DNA from: Ixodes scapularis
Taxonomy: Eukaryota; Arthropoda; Arachnida; Ixodida; Ixodidae
Assembly (NCBI RefSeq): GCF_016920785.2
Contig: NW_024609835.1
Span: 178,309,109 to 178,373,108 of the forward strand
Length of the DNA: 64,000 nt
Direction of reading: 5' to 3'
Shown: positions 13,286-22,776 of the stretch, one piece after another
Numbering within the stretch: position 1 is the first letter of the stretch
Layout: each line of letters begins with the position of its first letter
Notes under the pieces: model-generated
What the model saw: only the letters and a program-made list of their open reading frames with translations
Told to the model about the DNA's origin: nothing
Databases searched by the model: none
Made by a program: the position numbers and the translations under genes

Positions 13286-14342
13286 GGCTGAATGCGAAGG
13301 ACACATCACCAGTGAGGTCAACAGATTTTTTAACACCTGAGAGGACAGCTAGGACACGCATATACACATCCTTCTCGTTCTTTCGTCAAGCAAGGCCAAA
13401 CCATAAGCTTCGACCACCGTGAACAACGAACGACCGGAACCAACCGTTAATCCCAAGTGTCCTGTCAAGGCCCAGAACATTTATTGCGTAGACATGGCCT
13501 TGGTAAGTAAAGATGCTTTTCGTCAGAAAAGACGGCAAGCGAGCTAAGCTGGTGCCGCAAGGATGCCTGTCTGCCTTTCCTTGGGGAGTTTAGTCGGGAA
13601 TAGGGAAACGAGAAGGGTATCGCCACCGGTTTGTTGGGGAACTACACAATTCAAATAAGCTCGCGCCGTTCTTTCATCAACTAGGGACGCTTCTCTTCAA
13701 ACAAACATCCAGCCCCCTTGTGTGACAACGCGCAAGAGCTGGGGCTCTTACGTTGTCTTGGAACAATACTGCTCGAGATGATACGCGAGTATATGTCAAC
13801 TAGTGCTCTTGGGAGAGAAGGATTATACTGTGCCCGTGTTAGGAGAGAAACGTTTCGCATGACGACTTCTCGTAAGAACGAGCTCCCATGGCCCGACTGA
13901 AGTTCCTGACACGAGCCATAACTTCTTCAAAATCATAAAGATGGAATCATATCACCCTTAGTCTAAGGACCGTCACTGTTAAAGTAAGAGCGAAACCGAT
14001 GAGTCGACGGTCTTTGAGTAACATCTAAAGAAGCTATTCATCATGTTTCACACTTCCGTCTTGTACGCCACCAAAACTACTGTTCAGTATGGTTCACTTT
14101 GACAAGCATGAAGCGGTTACGGTCTAACAGGAAGATCTGAGATCTAGTACTATGCTGTAAGTAAAATAAGCACGAAATATTGCCTCAATGTATTGAAAAG
14201 TAATGTCAAAATAATTTCATTACTTCTTGAAAGCAATTGTATTGTAATATGATTACTTTTAGTCTGTGATAATTTGTTATGTAATTCAATTAGATTTTCG
14301 CAGATTTCAAAAAGTGATTAGTAAGGTCATTTAATTACTTTT

Positions 14343-14795
14343 AGAGCGCAGCTCTTAGACGCCCGTTTCCGGCTTGAGCGCCGTCGCCGTCGCCGTCATT
14401 GCCGACGTCGGTGTCAGCGTAACCGCGCGTTGCATTATGGGATGTTTCCCATAATGACGTCACGTCACCTGCGACGTCACGAGTGTCACTCATGAAGGTC
14501 ACGACGAAGGTCACGACCTTCACAGTGAAGGTCACGTAACGTCACGACTTTCACGAGGCCTTCACGAGTTACGTCACGAGGAAGAGAGAGGGAGGAGGAG
14601 GAGGAGGGGAGGAGGAGGGGAGGAAGGCGGGAGGAGGAGGGGAGGAGAATAAAGGAGGAGGGGGAGGGCAAAGAGAGCAGGAGGAAAAAGGAGGAGGAGG
14701 GGCATACCCTCCCCTCAGTACCCTCCCTCCTCCCCCTCAAGAGCTGTGCTCTAATTCCGCATTACAGGGAGTTGTAAAGGTCTTTCATTCGTTCT
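14343..14795 (+). mobile_element. Palindrome-array element, copy 1
   Basis: The copy is bounded by AGAGCGCAGCTCTT (14343-14356) and AAGAGCTGTGCTCT (14739-14752), which are inverted repeats with one mismatch. The conserved left interior (GACGCCCGTTTCCGG, then CGTCGCCGTCGCCG) and a conserved 40 bp right flank (AATTCCGCATTACAGGG..., ending TTTCATT) recur in the other copies. The interior holds a CATTATGGGA / TCCCATAATG hairpin (about 14430-14455), repeated GTCACG and GAAGGTCACG units, and a purine-rich GGAGGA tract. It has no coding capacity and is non-autonomous. The left side abuts a T-rich sequence. Confidence 0.85.
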
Positions 14796-14799
14796 TTTA

Positions 14800-16070
14800 A
14801 GTAATTTTGCCATCTATATATATGGTAGAGAGAGATGAGGAGAAGTCAGAGAGCTGCCGCTGCAATTTCGATCTCGAGAATTGATAGAGGCGATTCATAC
14901 ATGAGAGGAGTCGTCGAAGATGATCATCGTGAGGAAGGGTGACGTGTATACGTCGTCCTTATCTAGGAAACTCGAGATCGCGTCCGTTCGATCCGTCGCG
15001 GCCGTTATTGATGATTCCATATCATTGTTTTGATGGCAGGGTTATCGTTTTTTTAGGATGTGCTACGGTAAAGAATGAAGGAGAGAGACCTCTTCGAGAA
15101 AGCGAAATTGGTGCTTGGCGCTCTTTTTGTTTTAAATTTTGTTTAAGGGGCACCATTACGAGTCATTTAATTTTACAATCTCAGGGCTCGCATCGCTTAC
15201 TATAAACCGTCACGCTTTATAACACTTGTATTTGTTGTTCCTTTTTTTTTTCATCGATATGCGTATTGTTTTATATTGTTTCAACAAAAGATTGGATAAA
15301 GCTTTGTTTCCTCTATTACTATCCCCTTGTGTCGACAAATTTGAAAAGTACGCAGATTACTTTGGTGTGTATTAGACTATTCACAATCCGATTTAATCGT
15401 TCAGAGGCGTAAAAACGTCGCATAGACTCCATGTACGCTGGACGTGTGACATCGAGTCGTCAATATTATTTAGTGAATTATTTAGTACACACATATGTAC
15501 TCAAGCTTTGATATCGGCGCCAAGTAGCTGCAGAAAGATTGAACGACGTCGTGAAGACAGTCGAAAAGCACAGCCATGTGCACTTAGAGGAGTAATAGCA
15601 AATTCCTTATTTAGACCAAACGAGGGACCTAAATACCTGTGTTATTTTTTTATCTGTCTAAAGGGACTAGGTTTTTCCATAACATATTCTCAAATAGTAT
15701 ATGCTTCTACTATCTGCGAAGCACTCGCCGATTCGATATTCGCGAAGAACGACAGGAGCTCTACGAATGAGAGTACTGAAGAGACGTTTGAACCGATAAA
15801 TAAAGGCTGCAGTGTGATATTCAGGAATGTCGTCCAACCAGCGTAACAAACCACCCTGTTTTCCGGCCACCAGAGCAAAGTCAACGTTTTGGCGGCTACA
15901 GCAATCTCTCGATTAGTACTATATATAGCCTGGAACACGCCTCTGACCAGAGTGTTTACTGCGTCCTCAATTTTCAGATGGCCCACTGCGTATTACGTAC
16001 ATAAAAATCGCTTCAAAATTTGTTTTCTTTTATCGCGATAATTATAAAATGCTGCGACTTGATATCATTT
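14800..16070. other. Spacer between palindrome-array copies 1 and 2
   Basis: No gene was recognised. A 112-codon open frame (15508-15846) overlaps an antisense frame and has no domain signature, so it is not called. Confidence 0.45.
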
Positions 16071-16073
16071 TTT

Positions 16074-16856
16074 AGAGCGCAGCTCTTAGGGGCCCGTTTC
16101 CAGCCTGAGCGGCGTCGGCGTCGCCGTCGGCGTCGGCGTAATTGCGCCCCTCCCTCTCCTCCTCCTCCCCCTCCTCCTCCCCTCCTCCTCCTCTTCCTCC
16201 CCCTCCTTCTCCTCCTCCCCTCCTCCTCCTCTTCCTCCCCCTCCTTCTCCTCCTCCCCTCATTGTGTAGTATGGTCCGGGCGGGTCACGTGACCTCTGGG
16301 GGAGGGGGTCACATGACCCGTTTCCAGCCTGTGCGGCGTCGGCGTTGGCGTCGGCGTCGGCGTCGCCCCTCCCCCTCCTCCTCCTCCCCCCTCTTCCCCC
16401 GCCCAGGTCACGTGACCCCGGGGGGTGACTCCCCTCCCCCCGCCGGAGTCACGTGACGGCCCGCCCAAGCTCATGTGATCCCGTCCCCTCGAGGTCACGT
16501 GACCCCCCGGACCTCTGCCCTCCTCCTCCTCCCCCTCCTCCTCCTCCCCTCATTGTCTGGTTCGGGGGGGTCACGTGACCTCGGGGGGAGGGGGTCACAT
16601 GACTTCAGCGGCGAGGAGGAAAGCAGTACGAAGGTGGAGGAGGGGGGGAGGAGAGAAGAGGAGGCGGAGGCGAGGGGAGGAGCTTGAAGGACGAGGAGGT
16701 GGTAAAGGAGAGGGAGGGGGAGCAGGAGGGGAGGAGGACTAGCAGGCATGATCACGAGGGAGGAGGAGGAATATACCCTCCACTCCTCCTCCTCAAGAGC
16801 TGCGCTCCAATTCGGCGTTACAGGAAGTTGTAAACGGCTTTCACTTTTTTTTTTCA
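16074..16856 (+). mobile_element. Palindrome-array element, copy 2
   Basis: The ends are AGAGCGCAGCTCTT (16074-16087) and AAGAGCTGCGCTCC (16795-16808), plus the conserved right flank through the T-run near 16856. The left interior shows CCCGTTTCCAGCCTGAGCGG followed by GGCGTC units, and this block is repeated internally near 16316, indicating an internal tandem duplication. Seven copies of a GTCACGTGAC-type palindrome (some with CACATG or CATGTG variants) are interspersed with CTC-rich and GAG-rich tracts. Long frames rich in Ser/Pro or Arg across it are low-complexity artefacts. Confidence 0.85.
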
Positions 16857-17162
16857 ACAATGTTAAAACATTTGGCGTCACAATAGCGGAAGCAAACGGT
16901 ATACTGTTCTATAGTATTCTCCTCGGAATCCACACGCCGATATTGTGAACTTCAGTGACGTTGCCTGAACTTGCTGACTTCTAACGAACCGTCGGACAAG
17001 CTCCTAATGGTCCTTTACGGAGATGAGGCCTCTTTGGAGCAGTATTTGCTTTGCCCTTCCCGAGCCAAGCATATAGGCACCTGCATACTTTCGCGTTTCA
17101 TCCCTCTGGTAAATCATCCCGACCGTTATTTTTTTCATATACTGTTTAGAGCGCAGCTCATA

Positions 17163-17571
17163 AGGCTGAACTCCATGAAGCGAATTATGCGACGAATTAA
17201 AGCCCCTCGATGTGTTTACGTGTCTTGCAAGTAGCGTCAAACGCGCGAGCGCACGAGGCCCATGTCTCGAGTGGCCCCTGGAAGCAAATGGCGGTGCAGC
17301 ACTGAAATGAGCGGCCTTTGGAAGAGAATGGCGGCGGAGCACGCGCTCGCGGCACGTGTCTCGCGCGTTTCCACAACAATGATTGGCGGTACTTGTAAAA
17401 ACGGCCTTTATCAAGGGGCTTTACGACGAATAACTGACGAACGCCGCCAAACAGCACGCTCGCTTTGCCCGCGACATAGCAGCCACTGTGGTGATTCCAC
17501 GCGCAGAGCAAAAGCCGCCGGGCAAAATTCGTCAATTTTTCGCAGCATATTCCTCCCATGGAGTTCAACCT
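17163..17571. mobile_element. TIR element nested in palindrome-array copy 3
   Basis: AGGCTGAACTCCATG (17163-17177) and CATGGAGTTCAACCT (17557-17571) are inverted repeats with one mismatch. Weaker inverted similarity continues inward for about 20 more bases. The flanks are ATA on the left and TTA on the right; uninterrupted copies have TTA at this position, so a 3 bp TWA-type duplication with one later change is plausible. That would suit a PIF/Harbinger-type MITE, which is inference. The interior is CpG-rich and has no transposase. Confidence 0.65.
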
Positions 17572-17627
17572 TTAGGCGCCAGTTTTCGGCTTGAGCGGCG
17601 TCACCGTCGGCGTCGCCGTCGACGTAA

Positions 17628-17865
17628 CCGTGCGTTGCATGAAACGCGCGGGCTGCGTGCAACGCGCGGGTTGCATGAAACGCTAGTGCAACGCTAGTGC
17701 AACGCACGGTTACGCCGCTTGCACGCAACGTGTTGCAAGCAAGCCTTGCATGCAACGCGCGGTTGCGCCGCTTGCATGCCAGGCGTTGCATGCAACATGT
17801 TGCATGCAAGCTTTGCACGCGCATTGCATGCAACGCGTTGCATGCAAGCGACGTAACCGCGCGTT
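17628..17865. repeat. TTGCATGCAA palindromic array
   Basis: Irregular units centre on GTTGCATGCAA and on variants with CACGCAA or CATGAAACG. Many units are perfect or near-perfect palindromes. The array stops at a GCGTTGCATTATGGG block that also occurs in copy 1. Confidence 0.85.
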
Positions 17866-17896
17866 GCATTATGGGTAGTTTTCCGTAATTACATCA

Positions 17897-18135
17897 CGAG
17901 GGTTGCCCCTCGTGACGGTTACAAGGGTTACGAGGGTTCCCCTCACGAGGATCACGAGGGTTACCCTCACGAGGGTTACCCTCACAAGGATCACGAGCGT
18001 TACCCTCACGAGGGTTGCGAGCGTTAGGTACCCTCAAAAGGGTTACCCTCACGAGGGTCACGAGGGTTACTCTCACGAGGGTCACGAGGGTTACCCTCAC
18101 GAGGGTCACGAGGGTTATGAGAGTTACCCTCACTT
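17897..18135. repeat. GAGGGTTACCCTC palindromic array
   Basis: Units combine CACGAGG with GGTTACCCTC. A higher-order unit of about 24 bp (GGTTACCCTCACGAGG then GTCACGAG) is clearest from 18045 to 18115. Repetitive peptide frames on both strands are consequences of the array. Confidence 0.9.
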
Positions 18136-18144
18136 AACCCCCTG

Positions 18145-18222
18145 AGGTCACGTGACCACCCCAGAGGTCACGTGACCCCTCCCTGAGGTCACGTGACCCC
18201 CCTCTGAGTTCACGTGACCTCA
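18145..18222. repeat. GTCACGTGAC palindromic array in copy 3
   Basis: Four GGTCACGTGACC or GTTCACGTGACC units are spaced about 20-25 bp apart by C-rich linkers. Each carries the CACGTG E-box core. Confidence 0.9.
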
Positions 18223-18316
18223 GGCAGTCACCTATCCCTCAGTGCCCTCCCATCCTCCTCCTCAAGAGCTGCGCTCTAATCCGGCGTTACTGGGAGTTGT
18301 AAACAGCTTTCATTTT

Positions 18317-18688
18317 AAAGCGCAGATCTAAGGCGCCTGTTTCCGGCTTGAGTGCCGTCGGCGTCGGCGTAACCACGAGCCCCCTTCCTCCCCCCCCGGA
18401 GGACCTCGGGTTCCTTTGGGAGGACCTTGGGAGGACCTCGGGTTTGTTCGGGAGGACTTCGGGAGGACCTCGGGTAGCTTCGGTGACCTCGGGAGGGGGT
18501 GGGGGGTCACGTGACCCCCTCCCCGAGGTCACGTGACCCCCCTCTCCGACGTCACGTGAGCCCCCTTTCGCCGAGGTCACGTGACCCCCGCCCCAAGGTC
18601 ACATGATCCCCCCTCAGTACCCTTCCCTCTTCCTCCTCAAGAGCTGCGCTCTAATTCGGCGTTACAGGACTTTCATTTTTTTATCCTC
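18317..18688 (+). mobile_element. Palindrome-array element, copy 4
   Basis: The copy begins AAAGCGCAGATCTA (18317-18330), directly joined to the end of copy 3, and ends AAGAGCTGCGCTCT (18639-18652) plus a shortened right flank. The interior has GGAGGACCTCGGGT-type units (about 18395-18490), then GTCACGTGAC units from 18507 to 18607. Direct head-to-tail contact with copy 3 suggests insertion of one copy at the end of another, or tandem duplication. Confidence 0.82.
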
Positions 18689-18689
18689 T

Positions 18690-19035
18690 CGTTTTTACTT
18701 CCTTCTCTCTCTCTCTCTTTCTTCTCGGTCCCTCTTTCTTTTATTTATTTCTGTTCTGGTAGAAACAGTTTCGCAAGCCCCTAATGCCGCAATCATTCTG
18801 CTACTACGTCGTACAAAGGACACTCTACAGACAAAGCCTGAGGCTCGTTCCTTTCCAGTATGATGATCCTATCATCTTGGTCGTACAAAACATTTCTGCA
18901 GACATGTTCCAACCATACATATGTGTGAAACAAATAAGCGTCTTTCATGTGCTTAGCAGCACGCTCTCGTCATTCCTTTCATCAGCAATATGAAACCCTT
19001 CTGTGTCCATACGCGACACAAGAGCGAATATGACT
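18690..19035. other. Intergenic, nothing recognised
   Basis: This is a CT-rich then mixed sequence with chance open frames only. Confidence 0.4.
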
Positions 19036-19039
19036 AACA

Positions 19040-19582
19040 GGATGGAAAGCGCCGAATTCACAAGAGCGAAGAAGGGGACAGAGACGAAGCGCACTCACAA
19101 CTGAAGGTTTATTGAAACGAACATTGACTATTAATACCCTCAATCTGGGTGCGGGCTCAAAAAGAAAAACTCTTTATCTGTTAAGTACAGTGACGGCGCA
19201 CTAATACACAGACTTTCCCCTTTCTCTCTTATGCGGAATGTCTCACGTATTTCTCGCGATTGTTTTCTCTGCGTATCTGCCCAGAGCTGTTGTCTCCTCC
19301 AATTCCGGGCCACATGGGCACCTATCACAGTGCACCGCAAGATTGCCCGACGGGGACTGTTTCACTGACCAGTCATGTTCCCTGGCCCTTTCATTTATGA
19401 AACGCCCCGTTTGGCCCACATACGATTTCCCGCAACTCATTGGCACGTTATATACCACTGACGTTGCACACTCCACGTATTGCTTAGCGTGCTTCTTTTG
19501 ACACACTTTACCCTCTCCCTTTTCGCTGTTTATTTTTGAACATAGATGAGACAGCTTGTGTGGCGCTGAAAACACCACTGGC
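19040..19582 (-). pseudogene. Penelope-like 3' fragment, left palindrome arm
   Basis: Read on the minus strand this encodes the C-terminal GIY-YIG endonuclease region of a Penelope-like element: VYNVPMSCGKSYVGQTG, then NERAREH and CDRCPC, all standard landmarks of that domain. The frame breaks after LGRYAEKTIAR and resumes in another frame as REIRETFRIREKGES and LTDKEFFFL, so there is a frameshift. The reverse transcriptase part is absent. It is about 95% similar to the right arm at protein level over the undisturbed part. A 3' segment with AATAAACCTTCAGTTGTGAG is shared by both arms. Confidence 0.85.
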
Positions 19583-19597
19583 GGCTCATTTTGAAGT

Positions 19598-20147
19598 GCC
19601 AGTGGTGTTTTCAGCGCCACACAAGAGGTCTCACCTCTGTTCAAAAATAAACAACGAAAAGGGAGAGGGTAAAGTGTGTCAAAAGAAGCACGCTAAGCAA
19701 TACGTGGAGTGTGCAACGTCAGTGGTATATAACGTGCCAATGAGTTGCGGGAAATCGTATGTGGGCCAAACGGGGCGTTTCATAAATGAAAGGGCCAGGG
19801 AACATGACTGGTCAGTGAAACAGTCCCCGTCGGGCAATCTTGCGGTGCACTGTGATAGGTGCCCATGTGGCCCGGAATCGGAGGAAACAACAGTTCTGGG
19901 CAGGTACGCAAACAAAACAGCGCGAGTAATATACGAGGCATTCGGCATAAGAGAGCAAGGGGAAAGTCAGTGTATTAGTGCGCCGTCACTGCACTTAACA
20001 GATAAAGAAATTTCCTTTTTGGAGTCAACACCCAGATCGAGGGTATTAATAGTCAATGTTTGTTTCAATAAACCTTCAGTTGTGAGTGCGCTTCGTTTCT
20101 GGCCCCTTCTCCGTCCTTGTGTATTCGGCGCTTTCCATCCAGTTATG
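19598..20147 (+). pseudogene. Penelope-like 3' fragment, right palindrome arm
   Basis: This arm keeps an uninterrupted plus-strand frame through the GIY-YIG domain. VYNVPMSCGKSYVGQTG supplies the degenerate GIY and YIG halves, GRFINERAREH the conserved Arg/Glu/His block, and CDRCPCG the Cys cluster. The C-terminal SQCISAPSLHLTDKEISFL has the usual Penelope tail shape. The open frame formally starts at 19536 only because it reads through the antisense end of the left arm. The reverse transcriptase is missing, so the copy is 5' truncated and cannot be autonomous. Confidence 0.88.
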
Positions 20148-20149
20148 TG

Positions 20150-21525
20150 CCAACTAGCCCATTTATGGATTTTACTATGACTAACGGTTCTTTCTGCTAC
20201 TTACAAACACTTCAAAGAACCGGGAGCACAGTCCCTCGATTCGATCCATCATTCTCGCGTTCCTAAACACCAGCAGTCAATACTCCGAAAGAAACAAAAA
20301 AAAAAAGAAGAGAACTACGTGTGCCAGGCTCGTATGCTTATGCTGTTCTACCCTTTTTTGATAATAAATGATTTATGATAACCCGTACACAATCGATCCC
20401 CTTCGCACGATGGCACAGTATAATAATCGTCGAATTTTAATTTCTTATTTACTTCTCGCTCAATTTGCTCTGTTTCTGTGTGTGTTTGTGTCTGTGAGAG
20501 AGAGAGAAACAGAAAGGAACAGAAAAAGGAACAAAGAAAACAACCTTCTCTGTACCAGAGTTCGTCAGTTCTTCAGGTATAGTATCTGTTAGAAGGGACG
20601 CAACGAGCTAGTGTACAAAGGGATTAGGAAAAAAAATGTTTTCACAAGGTTAAAACAACTTTTATGGCGTGTTTTTTTTTTTTTTTTTTTTTTTTTGGGG
20701 GGGGGGGGGCTTGTTGCGCTAAGCACTGAATCGGAACATCAAGATCTGTGCCCTGCAAAACGTTAAAGAAACGCTCGCAAACTTACGCGAGCATGTGTGA
20801 GTATGAGTAATAGGTCGATAAAATAAATGGATAAGAAAGAAAACATCGTTCAGCGATGTTCAACATATATGTGGAATGTGGAACGAGCAATAAAGTCACG
20901 TAAAAACTGAACTACTAATAATTTTCCGAAATATGTGTCTTCTTTATTAACAGAATCAAGAATACGTCTCCTCGGGGTTCACGCCTCTGGCTTTGGCAGA
21001 TCAAATAATATCCTAGTCAATCGATGAAAAAAAAAAAAAGAAAGAAACAAAAACAATGTAATACAATCTTTGACTTTTTAAGCTCTTATCTAGATTGTTA
21101 AGTTACTGAGTTCTGCATACTTTTCATCAAGATAAATGACAGTCATGGCAAATCTAGCCTTTCGGGATATATGTTATCAACAAATCTCAAACATTACAAC
21201 TAAAAAGACTACAAAAAGATCAGTTTAAATTGTGCAGCATTCTTAGATTATTTGTAATACCATTGTTCTCTTTATTACATAATCTTGTCATGGTTTTTAT
21301 GCCCTGATAAAAGGTAGATTTATTGCGCCAAGTATTTACCAAATAATATTGGAAAACCCGAACACATAATGAAGTTCATAACGTATTTTTTTCTTCAGTA
21401 TTTCTACAAACGCTTAGGAAACTCCCAAGCTGTGAGTGATAAAATAACGACGTCATTGAGCCGTATTATAATTTTTTTAAATTTATTGTTTTTTTATGGT
21501 GCACAGGTAGCTAAACCTATAGAAG
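20150..21525. other. Intergenic; homopolymers only
   Basis: No gene was seen. The stretch is A/T-rich and contains the T25G13 run listed separately. Confidence 0.5.
20672..20709. repeat. T25 followed by G13
   Basis: A 25 base T run is joined to a 13 base G run. Lengths may be imprecise because of sequencing error in homopolymers. Confidence 0.9.
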
Positions 21526-21529
21526 GTAC

Positions 21530-21599
21530 GCCTCACAAGGGAGAAGGTACCTGCGTTTGCGATATATCGCAAGCGTAGGTACCTTCTCTCTTGTGAGGC
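21530..21599. repeat. 70-bp near-perfect palindrome
   Basis: Two 35 bp arms meet at GCGATATATCGC with three mismatches. The outer part is GCCTCACAAG / CTTGTGAGGC and the middle AGAAGGTACCT / AGGTACCTTCT. No flanking gene explains it. It could be the remnant of a very short palindromic MITE. Confidence 0.92.
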
Positions 21600-21673
21600 T
21601 TTTATTATGAACTTAGCTAGTAGTGCAAAAAGAAAAAAAGAAAAAAACCTAGTAAACACGCCCACGGTTCTTT

Positions 21674-21703
21674 TTCTGTCAGTGACTATAGTCACCGACA
21701 GAA
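21674..21703. repeat. 30-bp palindrome
   Basis: TTCTGTCAGTGACTA and its inverse (one mismatch) are back to back about 75 bp after the 70 bp palindrome. Confidence 0.88.
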
Positions 21704-21719
21704 TGAGAATGTCAGGGCG

Positions 21720-22660
21720 TGTCTTTTCAACGCCCGGCCTCCGGCAAGCGCTCTGTGCCTTCTAAGTTTCACCGCACTTTAGCTGCCCGTCGCGCGCTCC
21801 AGGTGCCCAAACGTTGTCGGAGGTAGGCAGCTCGCGCTGGAAGCGGGACAACTGAAGCTCAATTCAAAGGGCAGCTTCACAAATACCATAGCCTCCTCTA
21901 TACTGACAAAGCCTGGCAGATCGCCACGAGAAGCAGCCGCCGAAATTTGAAAGGTAGAGCGGCAGACAACGGATGAGAGAAGAGCCACGTGACGGGCGCC
22001 CCGCTGCGGCAAGACGCGGAAACACACTTCTCCCGGGCGATGAAATGTCCCCTCGTGCTCCACGCGTTCCTCGCGCTACAGCTTCTTTTCTCATCGGCTT
22101 TGAAAACCATGTTTCGGGTCCTCGCCGCTGCAAAAGCTGTGCGCTGACGACCAGGTTAACCGAGAAATGCTCCGTGCTACCAGATACTCGCGTTCCAAAT
22201 CTGCGACCGGGCACTCTATGGCTCCGTCGTCGAACTGCCGGGCTTTCCGGGTATACACTCCGTGCGACGCGACCGGCGCGTCGCCGCGCGGCCGTTACCG
22301 AAGGTAGGCAGTGAGAGCCCCAGCGAAACGAAACCACGCCGCGTATACATTGGTACGCACTGAAGTCGGAGCGGCGCGGTTGCGCTGGCTTGACAACATG
22401 AACTGCTGCATCGTTAAGTGCTCCAATAGTTATGCGTCGCATCTCGTGGGGACGAAGTTTCAGTTTTTCAGCTCGCCGATGTTTTGTGGGACAGCGACAG
22501 CGATGGACCCGTGCCGTACGACGCGAGAAATTCGGTCTCCCGATCATGTCTGCCACTGTGTCGGCACGGCTGACATATTCTACACTGCCGCTTTGCGCTC
22601 TGCGTTTGTTTTCGTACCAGTAGCGCCTACTTATCTCCGCTCGAACTGAAATGCCATCCC
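21720..22660. other. CpG-rich patch
   Basis: Compared with its surroundings this stretch is rich in CG dinucleotides and consequently open in several frames, including a 266-codon minus-strand frame. No domain was recognised in that frame. It may be a transposon remnant carrying the THAP-like piece listed separately, or a promoter-type CpG patch. Confidence 0.35.
22398..22580 (+). pseudogene. Degraded THAP-like zinc-finger fragment
   Basis: From the ATG at 22398 the peptide starts MNCCIVKCSNSYASHLVG and continues TKFQFFSSP. This resembles the start of a THAP domain (paired Cys, then a K-F-x-F-F-x-P block). About 15 bases later another frame gives RQRWTRAVRREKFG, which fits the R-x-x-W-x-x-A-x-R-R-E segment of the same domain, and the first frame later gives DHVCHCVG, where C-x2-H is expected but altered. 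One frameshift and damaged final ligands make this a relic. THAP domains occur in host genes and in P-type transposases. The resemblance is from memory of the family only. Confidence 0.38.
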
Positions 22661-22776
22661 ACACTCGCGGGTATGCAGTGCCAATTTCGTTGAAGGAATA
22701 CCTTCCAAAGAAGTTTCATCCCCATCGCACGTGTCGATGACATTTCCGGACCAGTATGGCACGCAGGGGTCCATAT

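Larger units (their letters stand above)
17148..18316 (+). mobile_element. Palindrome-array element, copy 3, interrupted
   Basis: The left end AGAGCGCAGCTC (17148-17159) is separated from the next conserved block (TTAGGCGCCAGTTTTCGG, from 17572) by an inserted TIR element of about 400 bp. The right end AAGAGCTGCGCTCT (18264-18277) and the conserved 40 bp flank follow, ending in CTTTCATTTT at about 18316, where copy 4 begins directly. Three different palindromic arrays lie in series inside: TTGCATGCAA-type (about 17628-17865), GAGGGTTACCCTC-type (17897-18135) and GTCACGTGAC-type (18145-18222). This is the most elaborate copy in the window. Confidence 0.85.
19040..20147. repeat. 1.1 kb palindrome of head-to-head Penelope fragments
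   Basis: Left arm 19040-19582 and right arm 19598-20147 are inverted copies separated by a 15 base spacer. The innermost pair is AACACCACTGGC / GCCAGTGGTGTT. The outer similarity stops at GCGCTTTCCATCC-GTTA on both sides, after which the flanks differ. Such a structure could extrude as a cruciform or fold as hairpin RNA. Confidence 0.9.

Noticed and set aside
16142..18145. Many Ser/Pro-, Arg- or Thr-rich open frames
   Set aside because: They are translations of palindrome arrays and CTC/GAG tracts on both strands.
21864..22664. 266-codon open frame on the minus strand
   Set aside because: It lies in a CpG-rich patch that is open in several frames, is Arg/Ser-rich and has no recognisable domain.
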